From the NCBI GenBank assembly GCA_023213315.1, contig JAKCPI010009497.1:28345-92344 (forward strand): 64,000 nt of DNA, read 5' to 3'. The stretch's first letter is position 1, and every line of letters starts with the position of its first letter. This document shows, piece by piece, positions 1 to 10,871 of this stretch. Below the pieces are notes generated by a model, which had not been told where the DNA came from, ran no database searches, and was given only the letters and a program-made list of their open reading frames with translations. A program made the position numbers and the translations under genes. This DNA comes from Euborellia annulipes. Lineage: Eukaryota > Arthropoda > Insecta > Dermaptera > Anisolabididae.

Positions 1-288
1 AATTGTGGAAATTTCCGTGCCGTTCGTGATATAAGCGTTGCTCCTTTAAACGATGGTACTTCAGATTTAATTGATATTATTCGCATGATGGATGAGCCAG
101 ACGGGGTAATTATTAAGAGATCAAGGCAAAAACACAACAAAGCAGCAGCAGCAGCAGCGACAGCTGTGCTAACTGAAGAGGGAATGGCCACTTTAAGTTC
201 TCAACCTCAACCTCTTCATCCTCGGAGCCTAGCATACGCTCTCAAACATCTCACATTCCATTCTGAATCTACAATAGATTTTAATTAG
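1..288 (+). CDS. C-terminal end of an unrecognised protein
   Basis: Frame 1 is open from the first base of the window to a TAG at 286-288, giving about 95 residues. They begin [19 protein letters not shown] and include [18 protein letters not shown], a basic stretch (RSRQKH), six alanines from a GCA run at 141-158, and a polar tail ending TIDFN. The first part looks like folded protein and the rest like a flexible tail. I do not recognise the family. No acceptor site can be judged because the upstream sequence is missing, so the exon could begin before or just after base 1. A possible AATAAA lies at 545-550. It is the only gene 5' of PIGS and lies on the same strand. A spurious open frame is possible but unlikely given the composition. 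Confidence 0.6.
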   Translation, partial: NCGNFRAVRDISVAPLNDGTSDLIDIIRMMDEPDGVIIKRSRQKHNKAAAAAATAVLTEEGMATLSSQPQPLHPRSLAYALKHLTFHSESTIDFN

Positions 289-665
289 AATTCGCCAAAG
301 AATTAAGCTATTACCCTTTCGATATAAAAAAAACTCTTGTCTCTTAGAAAAGGATAATCAGAGTCCTCCTGTGTGGATGCTTGAAATAGAATTCCAATTT
401 CATAAAAGCTTAGTTTATAGCGAGCAAAGATTATTTATATTCCACATTGGAGTCTTTGTGAATCCTGGTCTAATATTGTAAGGGCAAAAGAAGAATCTAA
501 ACTAGAAAGCCTATTTACCAATTATTTTGTTGAAAATAAGGAAGAATAAATCATGTTTAGAGTCAGGATATCGAAATTTTGTCCTCCATCCATAATAGAA
601 ATGTGCTTTCTTTTATAGTAAAAGATTAGATAGAAAATATTCCTCACAAAATAAAATATTATTTT

Positions 666-697
<32 letters not shown>

Positions 698-1549
698 TTC
701 GTATTTCACATCTTCCTTATTCTTAAATAAATAATTTTATCTAGTCAAATTTTCCCCAATATCTAGTCAATTATGTGCCATTTTATTACTCGTAAATGCG
801 GAATATTACTTAACTGATCATAGATATTTTTCATCTTATTTTATTTAAAAGAGAATAAAGATAAGATATATATGTATACTTCCACAAATAACTATCGAAT
901 TCAGAAATTAGTGTGTTTCTGGAAGAAGACCAATCCAGAGTTTCTCCTCTTGAGCACTTGTTAAATTACCTCGAAATTTATTATCAACTCGCGAGTGATT
1001 TGCTCTGGAGCAAAAGTCGGAAACATATGGTATCATAATACAAATAAATTCATGTTTTTTTATTAATATTTAATAAATCAAATTTTTTCAGATTAAACTG
1101 AAGAAATGCGTAAATAACAAAAAAAAATTGCTTTGATTTTTTAACTTTTAATTAGAAATGCTAGAAATGGATTTAGAATCTCAGGTTTTCTAAGGCACAA
1201 CATCCCATTATCTCCCTCCGCTAAATTAAAATAATCCTAAAAAATATTTTATGTAAAAATTAGAGCCGGCCTTAGAATTTGATAAAAAGGAAAATAAATA
1301 TTTTTACTAAGAATTCATTTTAAAAAAAATATAGAAAAGCAAATTAAATTTCAAAATTTTATACAAATAACCATCATAATTAAAAACCATGCTCATATAA
1401 TAATAACTTGTGATAAAATAAGGTCTGAATTATGAAAATACAATCTGAATTCTTGTGGTCGGCTCTGTTTAAAAGTTTTTTGTATTAGAGCTAAACAAAT
1501 AATTTTTTAAAAAGCATTTTCCAAAAAAAAAAAAATTTAAGAATTTCTG
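289..1549. other. Intergenic AT-rich DNA, no gene seen
   Basis: There are no coding-like exons on either strand. The stretch holds a (TA)n run at about 669-697, several poly-A/T runs and one AATAAA at 545-550 that may serve the gene ending at 288. Confidence 0.6.
669..697. repeat. (TA)n microsatellite
   Basis: About fourteen uninterrupted TA units. Similar runs lie at about 5230-5257 and 12599-12641. Confidence 0.9.
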
Positions 1550-1728
1550 AATAGCAGATCGTGGCTGTAGATAATATGCTTGGAGTGAACGAGGGTGCAG
1601 CCAATAATTGAGCTTCTATTTAAAAATAAAACACTCTTTATTCGGAAGGTGGATCCTTGCCGAAACGTTGCTTTTTACTTTTAAATAGAGGCTCCATTAA
1701 TGACCGCAACCTCTTTCAATTCAAGCAA
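1550..1728. mobile_element. Hammerhead-motif (Penelope-like) short inverted element
   Basis: A 179-bp insert flanked by a perfect 13-bp direct repeat, TTAAGAATTTCTG, at 1537-1549 and 1729-1741. The two halves are imperfect inverted repeats (TTCTATTTAAAAATAAA against TTTACTTTTAAATAGAGG). The centre reads GGAAGGTGGATCCTTGCCGAAACGTT, shown here in parts: a degenerate 5' core, a short stem and an intact CGAAACGTT. The outer left end is the complement of TTGGCTGCACC, the terminal box shared by the other hammerhead elements in the window. Confidence 0.7.
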
Positions 1729-2142
1729 TTAAGAATTTCTGTGAACAAGGTCATTTTGAACGGAATGTAAATTTCCTGTTTTGGTTAATAGGTGCTAGGA
1801 GTTATTATTATGGGAATTTTTAATTATAGACCAGATTTTGTTATTAATTATTTATTAAAAATATAAATACTGTACAATGTTTTGACTGCTTATTATGTAG
1901 TCGTTTTTAAGTACTGTGTACTGGTTCTGACTTTAGTGAACTAACTTCTAAAGGACCGTTACGTGCATTTTATATACGACGTCAGCACCATCTACAGTCA
2001 TTCTTATGAAATTAGACACTAACTTCAGCGCCATCTAGACTCATTCATATGAAGTTAGACACAATCATCAAAGAAAGTGTTTACATAAAAATGTGATCTA
2101 TAATTAAAAACTCTCATAATAATAATATATAATATTACAAAC

Positions 2143-2580
2143 AGCCTTCGGGCCTTGGTGTAGGGGTTAGCGCGCTGGCCTTCTGTGCCAAGGGTCGCGG
2201 GTTCGTATCCCGTCTCATGCGACAATTTATTTCAATTTAATTGGCTACCTTCTTCTTCTTCTTCTGTCCTCGCCCTTATTATTCCCTTGGTGCGGGGTCT
2301 GCGTAGAAGAATTTTTGCGACCGGAAGAAAAAGGAGAGGCCGGCCCGTCGCACGGTCTGACGCCTGTTGAAAAGAAGAAGGAAGAGACAGACATACAAAA
2401 AACTGAAGGACTGCCTGTCTCAGCTCGGGCAGCTCGTGGTCGCCATCCACGTACCCACAAGATGTGGGCCCCTGAGCGAAATTTAATTGGCTACCAATAA
2501 ATTGAAATAAATAGAGACTGGGTCTAAATGGCCTCCGTTGCTGAAAAATACCTTAAATAAATTTTAAAAAATAAAATAAA
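2143..2580 (+). mobile_element. tRNA-derived SINE (family A), itself interrupted
   Basis: A perfect 12-bp duplication AATATTACAAAC flanks it at 2131-2142 and 2581-2592. The head is tRNA-like: an A-box-like TGGTGTAGGGG near 2156-2167 and a B box GGTTCGTATCC at 2200-2210. The body is a palindrome centred on GGCTACC, followed by a tail GACTGGGTCTAAATGGCC and an A-rich end. A second SINE sits inside the body at 2251-2480. The tRNA-like part is a Pol III promoter relic and not a functional tRNA gene: there is no full cloverleaf. Confidence 0.75.
2251..2480 (-). mobile_element. SINE (family B) inserted in SINE A
   Basis: The flanks carry a 15-bp direct repeat ATTTAATTGGCTACC at 2236-2250 and 2481-2495. 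Read on the minus strand it starts TTCGCTCAGGGGCCCACATC, has a conserved GCGACCACGAGCTGCCCGAG segment, and ends in (GAA)n. A second copy in the same orientation lies at about 16395-16600. Short open frames on its minus strand are by-products of this repeat. Confidence 0.7.
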
Positions 2581-2610
2581 AATATTACAAACCACAAAAG
2601 CTTTAAAAAA

Positions 2611-4857
2611 AAACACAGATGGTAGAAGATGTAAATGAATATAATTTCATTTTTAGACATGAGCTTCCCTTTGCTGTTACCGGGATGTGAAGAAAAAAAA
2701 GATTTTAGCCTATAGGAAATGTTCAAATTTTGATTAGTACAACGTAAAAAAAGAACGAGCTATTTATTATTAATGTTAAAACTTTTAAATTTTATTAAAT
2801 TAAACAAAGAAAAAAATATAATATTTTTCTTAATGTTTTTAAATGATAATATGTATTGTATTTTATTTATTTACTAACCATGGCTCTAAATATAAAATAT
2901 TTTTCATGTTGAATTGTGATATAAAAATTAATTTTAGCCTCTTTCTTGTTGAAAAATAAAAAAAAGATACATTTCCGTAAAAAAAAAAAAAACTAAAAGC
3001 AATATATTATTTTATAAAAATAAATAAATAAAATAAACCCTAATTGTAATTAATTAGTGACAATAATACTATTTTAATAGAATGTCCTATAAATGTATTT
3101 ATTAGGTTTTTTCTTTGAATCAAGGGCTGGCCCAATTGAATTCCAAAGAAGACCTATCTTAGGAAATAATGCCTCTGTGAGGTCAAAAACGAAGCATGCA
3201 GTTTCTAAAATTATATCACATTACTTTCCTATACACTCGATATTATTATTATTTTATGTAAATGAAACAAAATAAGCAGGCCTTTATTAAAATTTAAACT
3301 AGTGGAGCAGAAACGTCTCCTTCAGAACTAGACAAAGATGGATTTTCATTTATTAAAGGCCTGCTTTTTATTCCCTTAGAGAAATTTGTTTTCCATTGAA
3401 ATCTTCTGAAGACCACTTTACTCTTGGCTTCATAGGAAAGTTTGAAGAAATGATGGTCATGGTAACAAAATATAAGTATTTTCTCTGGTGTGCAAAGAAA
3501 CAACTTTCGATTACTGAAGGTAAGGGAAAGTTGTGTGCATTTTGACCAGTTGCCCAGATCTTGAGTTGGGAACTTCATTATTCCTATTTATATTTCTTTC
3601 GCTTTGAAATTCTTCGTCGTTTTATTTATTTCCTCTTAACCGATGATTGAGTGTATAGCTAAGTAAACGAAAAAAAATATATATAATTTCATTAATGGCT
3701 TTAATTCTTAGTAATATTTTAAAATAAAACCCAAAAATACATTAGAATCTTTATAGAGCCTTGTTTTAATTAAAACAAAAAAACAATTGTTATTGTTATA
3801 ACAAAAATATATTCTGCATGATTCGAAATTTTTATTCAGAGCACTTAAAACAAATACTCTTACATGATAGTATCACGAAATGTTGAAATTTTATTGGAAA
3901 TATATATACATAGAGTTGACTATATATTAAAATAAATAAATATTATGTTTGATGTATGTATTTCTTTTAATTGAATTATTTCCTCCGCAGAGGAGGGTGT
4001 GGGGTAGATGATCGGCAGCAAATGACCTCTTTAGAAAGCCTTTGTTTTTTGGTGCTAGTCTTCGAAGTACCCTCCGGTGTCAGCATATTTTTTTTAACTT
4101 TCTCGAAGCTCCTGGTGTCTTTATCAAAAAGATTTGGTTGCCGAACAGTCAGGAGGCTTATGAGGTTCATTCCAATCAGCCCGCAGCCCACGGGTTGGGA
4201 ACCGCTGCTCTACACCATTAAAAAACATGGGTCCGAGAGTGACGCTTTTCTCCATATTATTTGTTATTGGAGTTTGTGGTGAATTTTGTTACTTCATTGT
4301 GGCATGGAGAATGAACAGCATAATCCGTTTGGAAACCAAAATTATTTTGTGAAAAAGGCATCAGGATACTTCTAGTGTTTATAAAAATATATAGGCCTAT
4401 TGACTTTGGATAGGAGTTCTTCGAAGATTGAAATTGCAAATGCTTGATAATTAATAACTCTCGATCGATTTGAACTTCTACTATGAAAATAGAGGCACAA
4501 GCCCACAATGTCCAAATGAAGTCAAGATCGAGATCTGAATTCTCCATTACATTGGCCTTATGAAGCATTTGATTAATTTCACATATAAATACTTTAGCCA
4601 ACTTTATAAAGCTTGTGGCGTTTACCATCCTAGCGCTCTATCCAATCATCTCCCGACAGTCCAGGTGCTTCCTAACTCATCCAGATGTGTTTTTGCCAGT
4701 TTCTGAGTGGACGACCTCTCTTTTTCCTCTGATTAAGCAAGCCACTGACAGATGCAGGTGTGGAGGAAGCAAAAGTGGGCTCCATGAAAATTATCAAGTC
4801 CCTGCGTTACAAAAAGGCAGACAGATCGACAGACAAAAATGAAAATAATTTTCCTCT
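2611..4857. other. Intergenic DNA, no gene seen; one 18-bp inverted repeat
   Basis: No exon-like sequence was found on either strand. A perfect 18-bp inverted repeat, AAGCAGGCCTTTATTAAA at 3274-3291 against its complement at 3349-3366, could form a hairpin with a 57-nt loop. A decayed relative of the dispersed CACAACTTTC/GAAAGTTGTG hairpin lies at about 3487-3545. Confidence 0.5.
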
Positions 4858-4962
4858 AATCCCTAGAAGGTCCTAAAAAATTTCGTTACAAAATTCCAAC
4901 GGGAAGTTGCCCAAATAGAGCGTGACAGACGGACAGAGGGACACACGGACAGACAGACGGAC
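4858..4962 (-). mobile_element. Helitron-like 5' region, truncated
   Basis: On the minus strand this matches the start of the Helitron-like element at 51775: a run of GTCCGTCTGTC units, then CACGCTCT, then ACTTCCCGTTGGAATTTT. No CTRR end was found nearby, so it is taken as a fragment. Confidence 0.45.
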
Positions 4963-5229
4963 TTTTGCAAATTATATAAATATTAATAGATTACCCATTA
5001 AAACAAATGAGATTTTGATGTTGAAAATGGACAAGATTTATTCTTAACAATTTTTAAAAATGATTCTGTACGTTAACTCGACTTTTGAATCTATTTTCCA
5101 ATGACTTATTGCTCTCCAACTTGTTTAAATTAACAGTAATAATTTTTCTATTTAATGTTCTTTTTATTGGATCTTGTAAGTATGAAATGATATCACATAT
5201 GATATCCAAAACACACTACACTATTATCA

Positions 5230-5850
5230 TTATATATATATATATATATATATATATGCGAAGATAAGTTTTCTCGTGTTGTGTCGCGTGTGATGTTGAG
5301 ATTTACTCGACGTTTCGGCTCTCCTTTTGGAGCCATTTTCAAGAGTATGGAATTAGGGGGAATTGTTGGGGTGGTTTGTTTACGGGGTCGCAGTCTTGCT
5401 GGTCCCCAGGTCAATTTGGATGCCTCAGAGGCTTGGTTTGGTCTCTGAGAGCAGGAGGAAGGTTGAGTGTGTGTAATTGCGTTTGTGTTCGGTTTAGGTT
5501 GACTACGGGGCCTCAGTCTGCCTCCCCAAGTCGATGTGTTATTGGTTTGGTTAGTGGATGTGTTAGGAGATTGGGTTTGTTTCTGAGATTTGGATTGGGT
5601 GTGTGATCGTGTCTGTGTTTAATTTAGGTTGACTTTGGGGCCTCAATCTGCCTACTCCCCCAGTCGATGTATTGCTGGATGTTTCCGAGGCTTGTGTTTG
5701 TCTTTGAGATGTGTTGGGTTGTGTGGTGGCGGTTTGCGTGTTGATGGTCGAAGTGATTTGTGTTTTGGTTTGTCTTACTGCTATGGCGCTCGAGGTCTTG
5801 ATATATATATATAATTTCCGGGCTGCTGGCATAATTTTTTCCAATAATAT
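5230..5850. repeat. Repeat with (TA)n, hammerhead-like motif and G/T-rich tandem units
   Basis: After a (TA)n run, the complement of TGGCTCC...GGAGAGCCGAAACGTCGAG lies at about 5304-5343 (minus strand): a stem closed on CGAAACGTC, with a decayed 5' core (CTTGAAAA). It is followed by two or three diverged copies of a G/T-rich unit containing TTGACTnnGGGGCCTCA and CAGTCGATGT (about 5500-5560, 5630-5690). A related copy in the other orientation occupies about 12290-12600. The short frames here have no recognisable product. Confidence 0.5.
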
Positions 5851-6494
5851 TTTGTACTTTGTCTCGCCGAATTATTGTGGTATAGTAGACACCAAGTCAT
5901 GACAATTTCTCTCCTTAACGAGATTAGAAGCTAAATCTTCAAGCTTTGGGCATGTTGGATGCCAAGGCGGAGAATCTTCATTTTTGAGGAAATTTTTGCA
6001 GCAAATTCATCTACCATCTAAAAATGTCAATTTCAATAACAATATAAAGAAAATTGATTTTGATTTATTAAACTATTATACTATATTATTGTGTTTACTA
6101 AACAAGTAGAAGTTCTAAAAAAAAAAAAAATTATAGAAATAACATTGGGCATACGATTCCTGGAATATTTGGGCTTAAATTTAAACTTGCCACTATAAAA
6201 TAAAAATAAAAATAGCACTATTATTCTACAAATTTGATATTTAAAAAATACTTGGATATCATTTTTAATCTTTGTTTGAAACAAATTTCAACAACAATTG
6301 GAGAAAAAGCAATTGTTGCTTCTCTATTCTGCTGCTAATTTCAGACTAGTTCAGTCATGTTTCTTATCTTCACGCTTATCGTTTGACAATTTTTGAATAA
6401 CTAAAATAATTATTAGATAAAAGATATGTTTTTAATTTTATAATTTTCTTATTATAAATGTAAATTAATTGAAGATTCAAACCCAAGAGTAATA
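5851..6494. other. Upstream flank of PIGS, no gene seen
   Basis: AT-rich sequence with no coding signal. It presumably holds the PIGS promoter and 5' UTR, but no clear core-promoter element can be named. Confidence 0.4.
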
Positions 6495-9400
6495 ATGGGA
6501 AATTTAGATCAATCTAGTCAAGGTATAATTATAAAATATATAATCCATACATATATATATACAAGTACATATTAGTCAAGTATAAGTTCCTCTACCCCAC
6601 CCTGAAAAATAAATTTTTTATCTCAAATTCTTTTTTCATTTAATTTTTGAAAATCTAAATACCGGTACATTCAAGAATTTGAGGTAAAATTCAAAACTAT
6701 CTTTTACAAATTCATCTCAAAAGTCATTACTGACAGGTATTCATGGGATTCAAAAAGGGGCAGATTGAGCAAACAAAAGGGGCCTGAGCACAGGGCCATG
6801 GGCGTACCCAGCGAGGGGCAGCTGCCCCCCCCCCTCCCCCTAGAGGCAAGAAAAAAAATTAAATGTTTATAAAGTGATGAAACGAAACAAAATTAGGTAG
6901 GGCGATAGCAACGGGGACTAGTTAGGACTCGAGGGTTTTTATGCCTTTAATTCGAAGGCCGCTATATATATATAAAAAAAAGCTATGTCACAATCTGGAC
7001 GGCAACGATCTGCCCCCCCCCCCTGGACGACCATAATCTGCCCCCCTCTAGATTTGATCCTGGGTACGCCCTTGCACAGGGCAATGAGGAATTTTTTCTC
7101 CCTCAGTTAGCAAAGAATTTCAATTTTTTTGCTCACAACACGCTTGCAATTTAAGGTCTAATTTTCAATTTTTCTTATCGTTAAAGAACGTCTTCGGGCG
7201 TATGCAGCTATCTCATTCATCGTAATCTTAATAATTTTGGGAGTGCCCCTTTGGTGGAAAACCACCGAGGTTTACAGAGTGGCATTGCCATATTCACAAA
7301 TCGATGAACTCAACGAAATAGAACTCAAGCTGAACACAACTATTTGGATTTCCACACTAGACCAAGCAAGGGGTGAAAAACTCGTTTCGGAATTAAGTGA
7401 GATCTTTAAAGTATCAAGTAAGTGATTCCCTTGTTTTTTATAGTACAAATTACTAATTTGTTCTAAGATTTATTTTTCATTATTTCAGATCTTTTTAAGA
7501 TAAACTTTGTATATAAAGTTATCGATAAGAGAATTTTGGCATCTCACAAAACGATAGCAGAATTAGAAGAAGCCTCGTTCCAGCCAAAGATCATCGGGCA
7601 ACTATTCTTTTTAGAGGTGCCTGGTCTTGCTAGGTTGAGTCCAGGGCAACAAGTCCTTGTCGGCGCTAAAAGAACCGTCTACTTCAGCACAGATACTTGT
7701 AAGGCCGTCTTAAGGGAATGCGCATTAAATCTTTAGTCCGAAACTATTGAGTTTTTTATCTTTTTTTTTAATAATTTAAATTCGTGAGCATTTTACATAA
7801 TAGAATGCTTTTTTTTTAATTACAATTAATTAAAAAATATTTTTTATATACTTATAGAAAATGCAAAAAACATTCTATTATGAAAATTGTTATTTTTTTA
7901 AATTTAAAAATGTATAAATCATTAATATCCAACCTATAATAATTAAATAAAGTAGTGACCAAGTCAAAAATAGGAAAAATATTAACGGCCAAAATAGTTG
8001 AGCACTCTTGCAAAAGATGGCAGGCTAGTCTAATAGCCAGCATTATCAGATCACCTATAAGCCTATATTTATATATTTTTATGCTTTTATAAATGATATA
8101 TAATTATATAATAATATTTAAAAACTATCATTATTAAAAGATCAACGAAAATTAAACAAATACATGAGATTAAATATAGCCCTACCATCCTGCCATCTGT
8201 TGGCAAATTTTGGTAATAGTTGGGCTTTTTGGCTAAATATTTAAGACCCCTAACGCCATCTTATCGGCAAAAAAATGCGAACAGCTTTCCTTCTGAACCA
8301 CCTTAAACCTTTTAACTCTATTTAATTGTTCAACTTTAAACTATTTTGTTGTCATTTATATTGCAGCTTCATTGAAACTAGCAGAGGTGCTTGATCGTTG
8401 GTTGCTTGGCGAGTCCTCCTTGGCAATTACAATCTCCTCGATCATTTCTCCGACCGAAACTTCTTCAGCTAATGATCCGGCCTTGCATAGGAGGGTTCCT
8501 CCTTCTGCTGCTGGTGGTTATGATGTCCTCTTGACTCTGGTCAATCCGGACCCATCAAAAATTGATGTTCAATGGAATTTGAAACAAGCAACTGAAGGTG
8601 GTTTATTTTAAAACAATTATTCTGTTAGCCAATGAAATTCATGTCTGATTGATTTTTTATCAGAATATTTGAGTCCGTTGACGGAGGCTCTTCGGCCGGT
8701 AATTCGACTTTCGCTTCGATCTCAGCAATTGTTCCTCGTCTCATTGGATATTCAGCCACTACCAGTAACAGGCCGTCACGGCAATCATTGGGCTGTTCCC
8801 CATGATCTCCTTTCTCAAGTGATAACACCTCTAGAAAAAAAACTCGGAGCTCATGCAGTAGCAGCTCAGCCAACTATCAACTTTGTTGTGTAAGTATTGT
8901 ACAATATAATGTTCTTATTATTTAAAAAATAATGGATTTTTATTCTTAAATGACAGATACGTGGCCTCATGTCAACATGCACCGTTGCATCTTTATGACC
9001 GCGAAGGTGCCAGAGTTGGAGGTGACATTGATGCTTGGCTGTCCCCTCGTTGGGGTGGAATCGCCATCTTAAACCCTCCTCCAGAACTCTGTTCAACGGG
9101 CGAGTTAGGGCAGTTTTTGCCACCTAGTGAGAAAGCCATGGCTGTTTTTGCTCTTCAACTCCGGCAAATTGTTGGCATTTCCGATAAAGTAAATGTTAAA
9201 ATTATTTCTTGGAATTTCTCGGCATTCCGTTGATTTAATTTAAAAAAATCATCCTTTTTCTCATTTGAAGGAACACATACCATACGTTCAAATGACAGAA
9301 ATTCCTGGCAATTCGATTCGCCAATGGGAACTGGATTCACTGATCCGAACAAGGGCCTTGGAACAACTCACTACTGCTAGAATTACTCTCCAGGTACAGT

Positions 9401-10039
9401 AATTACCGGACTGCACTAAAGACTTTTTAAATAAAAAATTGTAACTGCCGTCTATAAACATTTGAACAATATGTTATGCAATTCAATGTTGATAAGGAAC
9501 CAATTGAATTGTTTTCAGTCTCTATCCCAACTACTGGCAAGGATTGGCACTATTGTGATCGGCGATGAAGTGGGCCAGAGTGTCTACACAGCGACTCAGG
9601 CCACGCATCAGGGTCTCCAAGCTCTAAATAGAGGAGCTCTTAAAGAAGCCTTCGTACACAGCAGGGAGGCATTCCGTCAGGCAGAAACCGCCTTCACAGA
9701 CCCCTCACTGCTCGCTCTGCTCTACTTTCCCGATGACCAAAAGTAAACAAATTACTTTTTTTAGAAATTGGGAAAAAATTTTCATAAGTCTTTTAAAATT
9801 GAAGTTTAAAAGGTCCCGTCCCGGTGACTTATCCTCCCCTTCCTGCCTTAGTAAAAGGAGAAAATAATATTATAAGGGTTACTGACATAGTTTACCCTTA
9901 TAAAAATATCCGAGGATGTATAAAGATTTTATTTTTATTTTCCAGATATGCGGTCTACATTCCTTTGTTTCTACCAATAATGATCCCCGTCGTCATGTCT
10001 CTAAGACATATAGGCAAATGGTGGAGAATTCTATTCTAA
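6495..10039 (+). CDS. PIGS: GPI transamidase subunit PIG-S, complete nine-exon gene
   Basis: PIG-S is a subunit of the ER-membrane GPI transamidase, which replaces a C-terminal signal peptide with a GPI anchor. Exons: 6495-6522, 7187-7417, 7489-7698, 8367-8597, 8664-8889, 8957-9188, 9271-9393, 9519-9742, 9946-10039. All junctions are GT-AG with consistent phases and join to 532 codons (human PIG-S is about 555). Family hallmarks: an N-terminal membrane segment (about 14-33) ending PLWWKTTEVYR, then LPYSQI; a lumenal domain with WGGIAILNPP; and a C-terminal membrane segment KYAVYIPLFLPIMIPVVMSL (502-521). The start is a 28-bp exon whose ATG has A at -3 and G at +4; its phase exactly completes Glu10. 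That exon is inferred from phase and length, the rest is firm. Intron 1 holds a hAT MITE and intron 3 a dispersed repeat. Confidence 0.93.
6797..7074. mobile_element. hAT-type MITE with 8-bp duplication
   Basis: Termini CATGGGCGTACCCAG and CTGGGTACGCCCTTG are inverted, flanked by a perfect 8-bp repeat CACAGGGC (6789-6796, 7075-7082). The interior is rich in C/G runs. It lies in PIGS intron 1. Confidence 0.8.
7960..8300 (+). repeat. Dispersed repeat T, intact copy
   Basis: About 300 bp running from AACGGCCAAAATAGTTGAGC to CATCTTATCGGCAAAA, with imperfect inverted segments GATGGCAGG and CCTGCCATC. It matches copies at 21045-21735 (interrupted) and 47965-48265. This copy has an uninterrupted ATTATCAGAT segment, so it serves as the empty site for the insertion at 21114. 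It lies in PIGS intron 3. Confidence 0.6.
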
Positions 10040-10205
10040 AGTAAAAAAAAGCTTATTTGATCTCAAAGATATAGCAATTGAATAATTGGTACAAATAATT
10101 ATTATAAATATTCAGTATTTTAACTTTTAAATTATAAAATAGTAAAAAGAATTATGATTTTATCTTTTATTTAATATATTCCTAATTTTAAAATGATTCC
10201 TGTAT

Positions 10206-10211
10206 AATAAA
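10206..10211 (+). promoter_or_regulatory. PIGS polyadenylation signal candidate
   Basis: AATAAA 167 nt after the PIGS stop codon. It is the first canonical signal downstream in this orientation. Confidence 0.55.
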
Positions 10212-10460
10212 GTTGAGTATTTAAACTGATTTTTATTTTTTAAAAGGTGTGATAACAATCTGGTTAAAGGGTTAGAGATCTCTAGCTATCAATAAAAAGT
10301 TAACATAAGAGTCTTAATTATAAATAATTAGGGGAAGCTCTTGTATATTAATATATAATTTTATATATATTTTTTAAATCTTGGGAGGGGGGGCGAAATG
10401 CCCCTTTTTGAAATGCATAATACGTTGGTTCGATTTGGTTCCCTTAGGAAATATTGTAAT

Positions 10461-10713
10461 CACGGGCGTATATAGAAATTTTTTTCGGGGGGGGCCCGAA
10501 CTCAAAAATTTTTCTGGGGAAAATTTTTTTTTAAGAAACTATACTTTTTTTCACACGAAATTTTTTGAGGAACATTTTTTCTATTGCGGAACCAAAGTTG
10601 TCCATCCTGCGGAAAAATTTGTTGCGCTGATGTCTGTATATCCCTATATATGTATATGTGTTTGGGAAATTTCGGGGGGGGGGGGCCCTCGGCCCCCCTT
10701 AAATACGCCCCTG
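10461..10713. mobile_element. hAT-type MITE between PIGS and XRCC1 3' ends
   Basis: CACGGGCGTA and TACGCCCCTG termini with a perfect 8-bp duplication ATTGTAAT (10453-10460, 10714-10721). The long frame at 10381-10830 is caused by this G/C-rich element and is not a gene. Confidence 0.8.
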
Positions 10714-10830
10714 ATTGTAATTAATTTCACCAGGTTAGATATTAAAAAAATAAATAAATCAAGGCGAAAAATAAACTTTACTGATTCAATCAAATCATAC
10801 ATAAACTTAATAAAAATTTTTTTTTGTTGA

Positions 10831-10836
10831 TTTATT
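10831..10836 (-). promoter_or_regulatory. XRCC1 polyadenylation signal candidate
   Basis: AATAAA on the minus strand, about 36 nt beyond the XRCC1 stop. Confidence 0.6.
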
Positions 10837-10871
10837 ATAAAAATATATAATAGAGAAAAAGAACAAACAAT

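Larger units (their letters stand above)
1793..2610. mobile_element. Hammerhead-type inverted element (family E) split by a SINE
   Basis: The sequence matches the intact inverted element at 23566-24111: TTATTATGGGAATTTTTAAT at the left, TATAAATACTGTACAA, paired GCCATCTA segments in the middle, and TACAAACCACAAAAGCTTT at the right end. The left arm carries a decayed ribozyme motif near 1880-1915. The right end is interrupted at 2142 by a SINE with a 12-bp target duplication. A minus-strand fragment of the same family lies at about 13660-13800. Confidence 0.65.

Noticed and set aside
2143..2225. tRNA gene
   Set aside because: It has A- and B-box-like sequences but no complete cloverleaf, and sits at the 5' end of a SINE with a target duplication. 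The same holds for the heads at 38718, 39622 and 58213.
2232..2460. Overlapping short frames on the minus strand
   Set aside because: They lie inside SINE B; the second SINE B copy at 16395 gives similar but shifted frames, so they are not protein-coding.
5563..5844. 93-codon minus-strand Thr/Gln-rich frame
   Set aside because: It arises from a G/T-rich tandem repeat, and the related locus at 12290 does not preserve the frame.
10381..10830. 149-codon plus-strand frame between PIGS and XRCC1
   Set aside because: It covers a hAT MITE with an 8-bp duplication and has no conserved protein motif.
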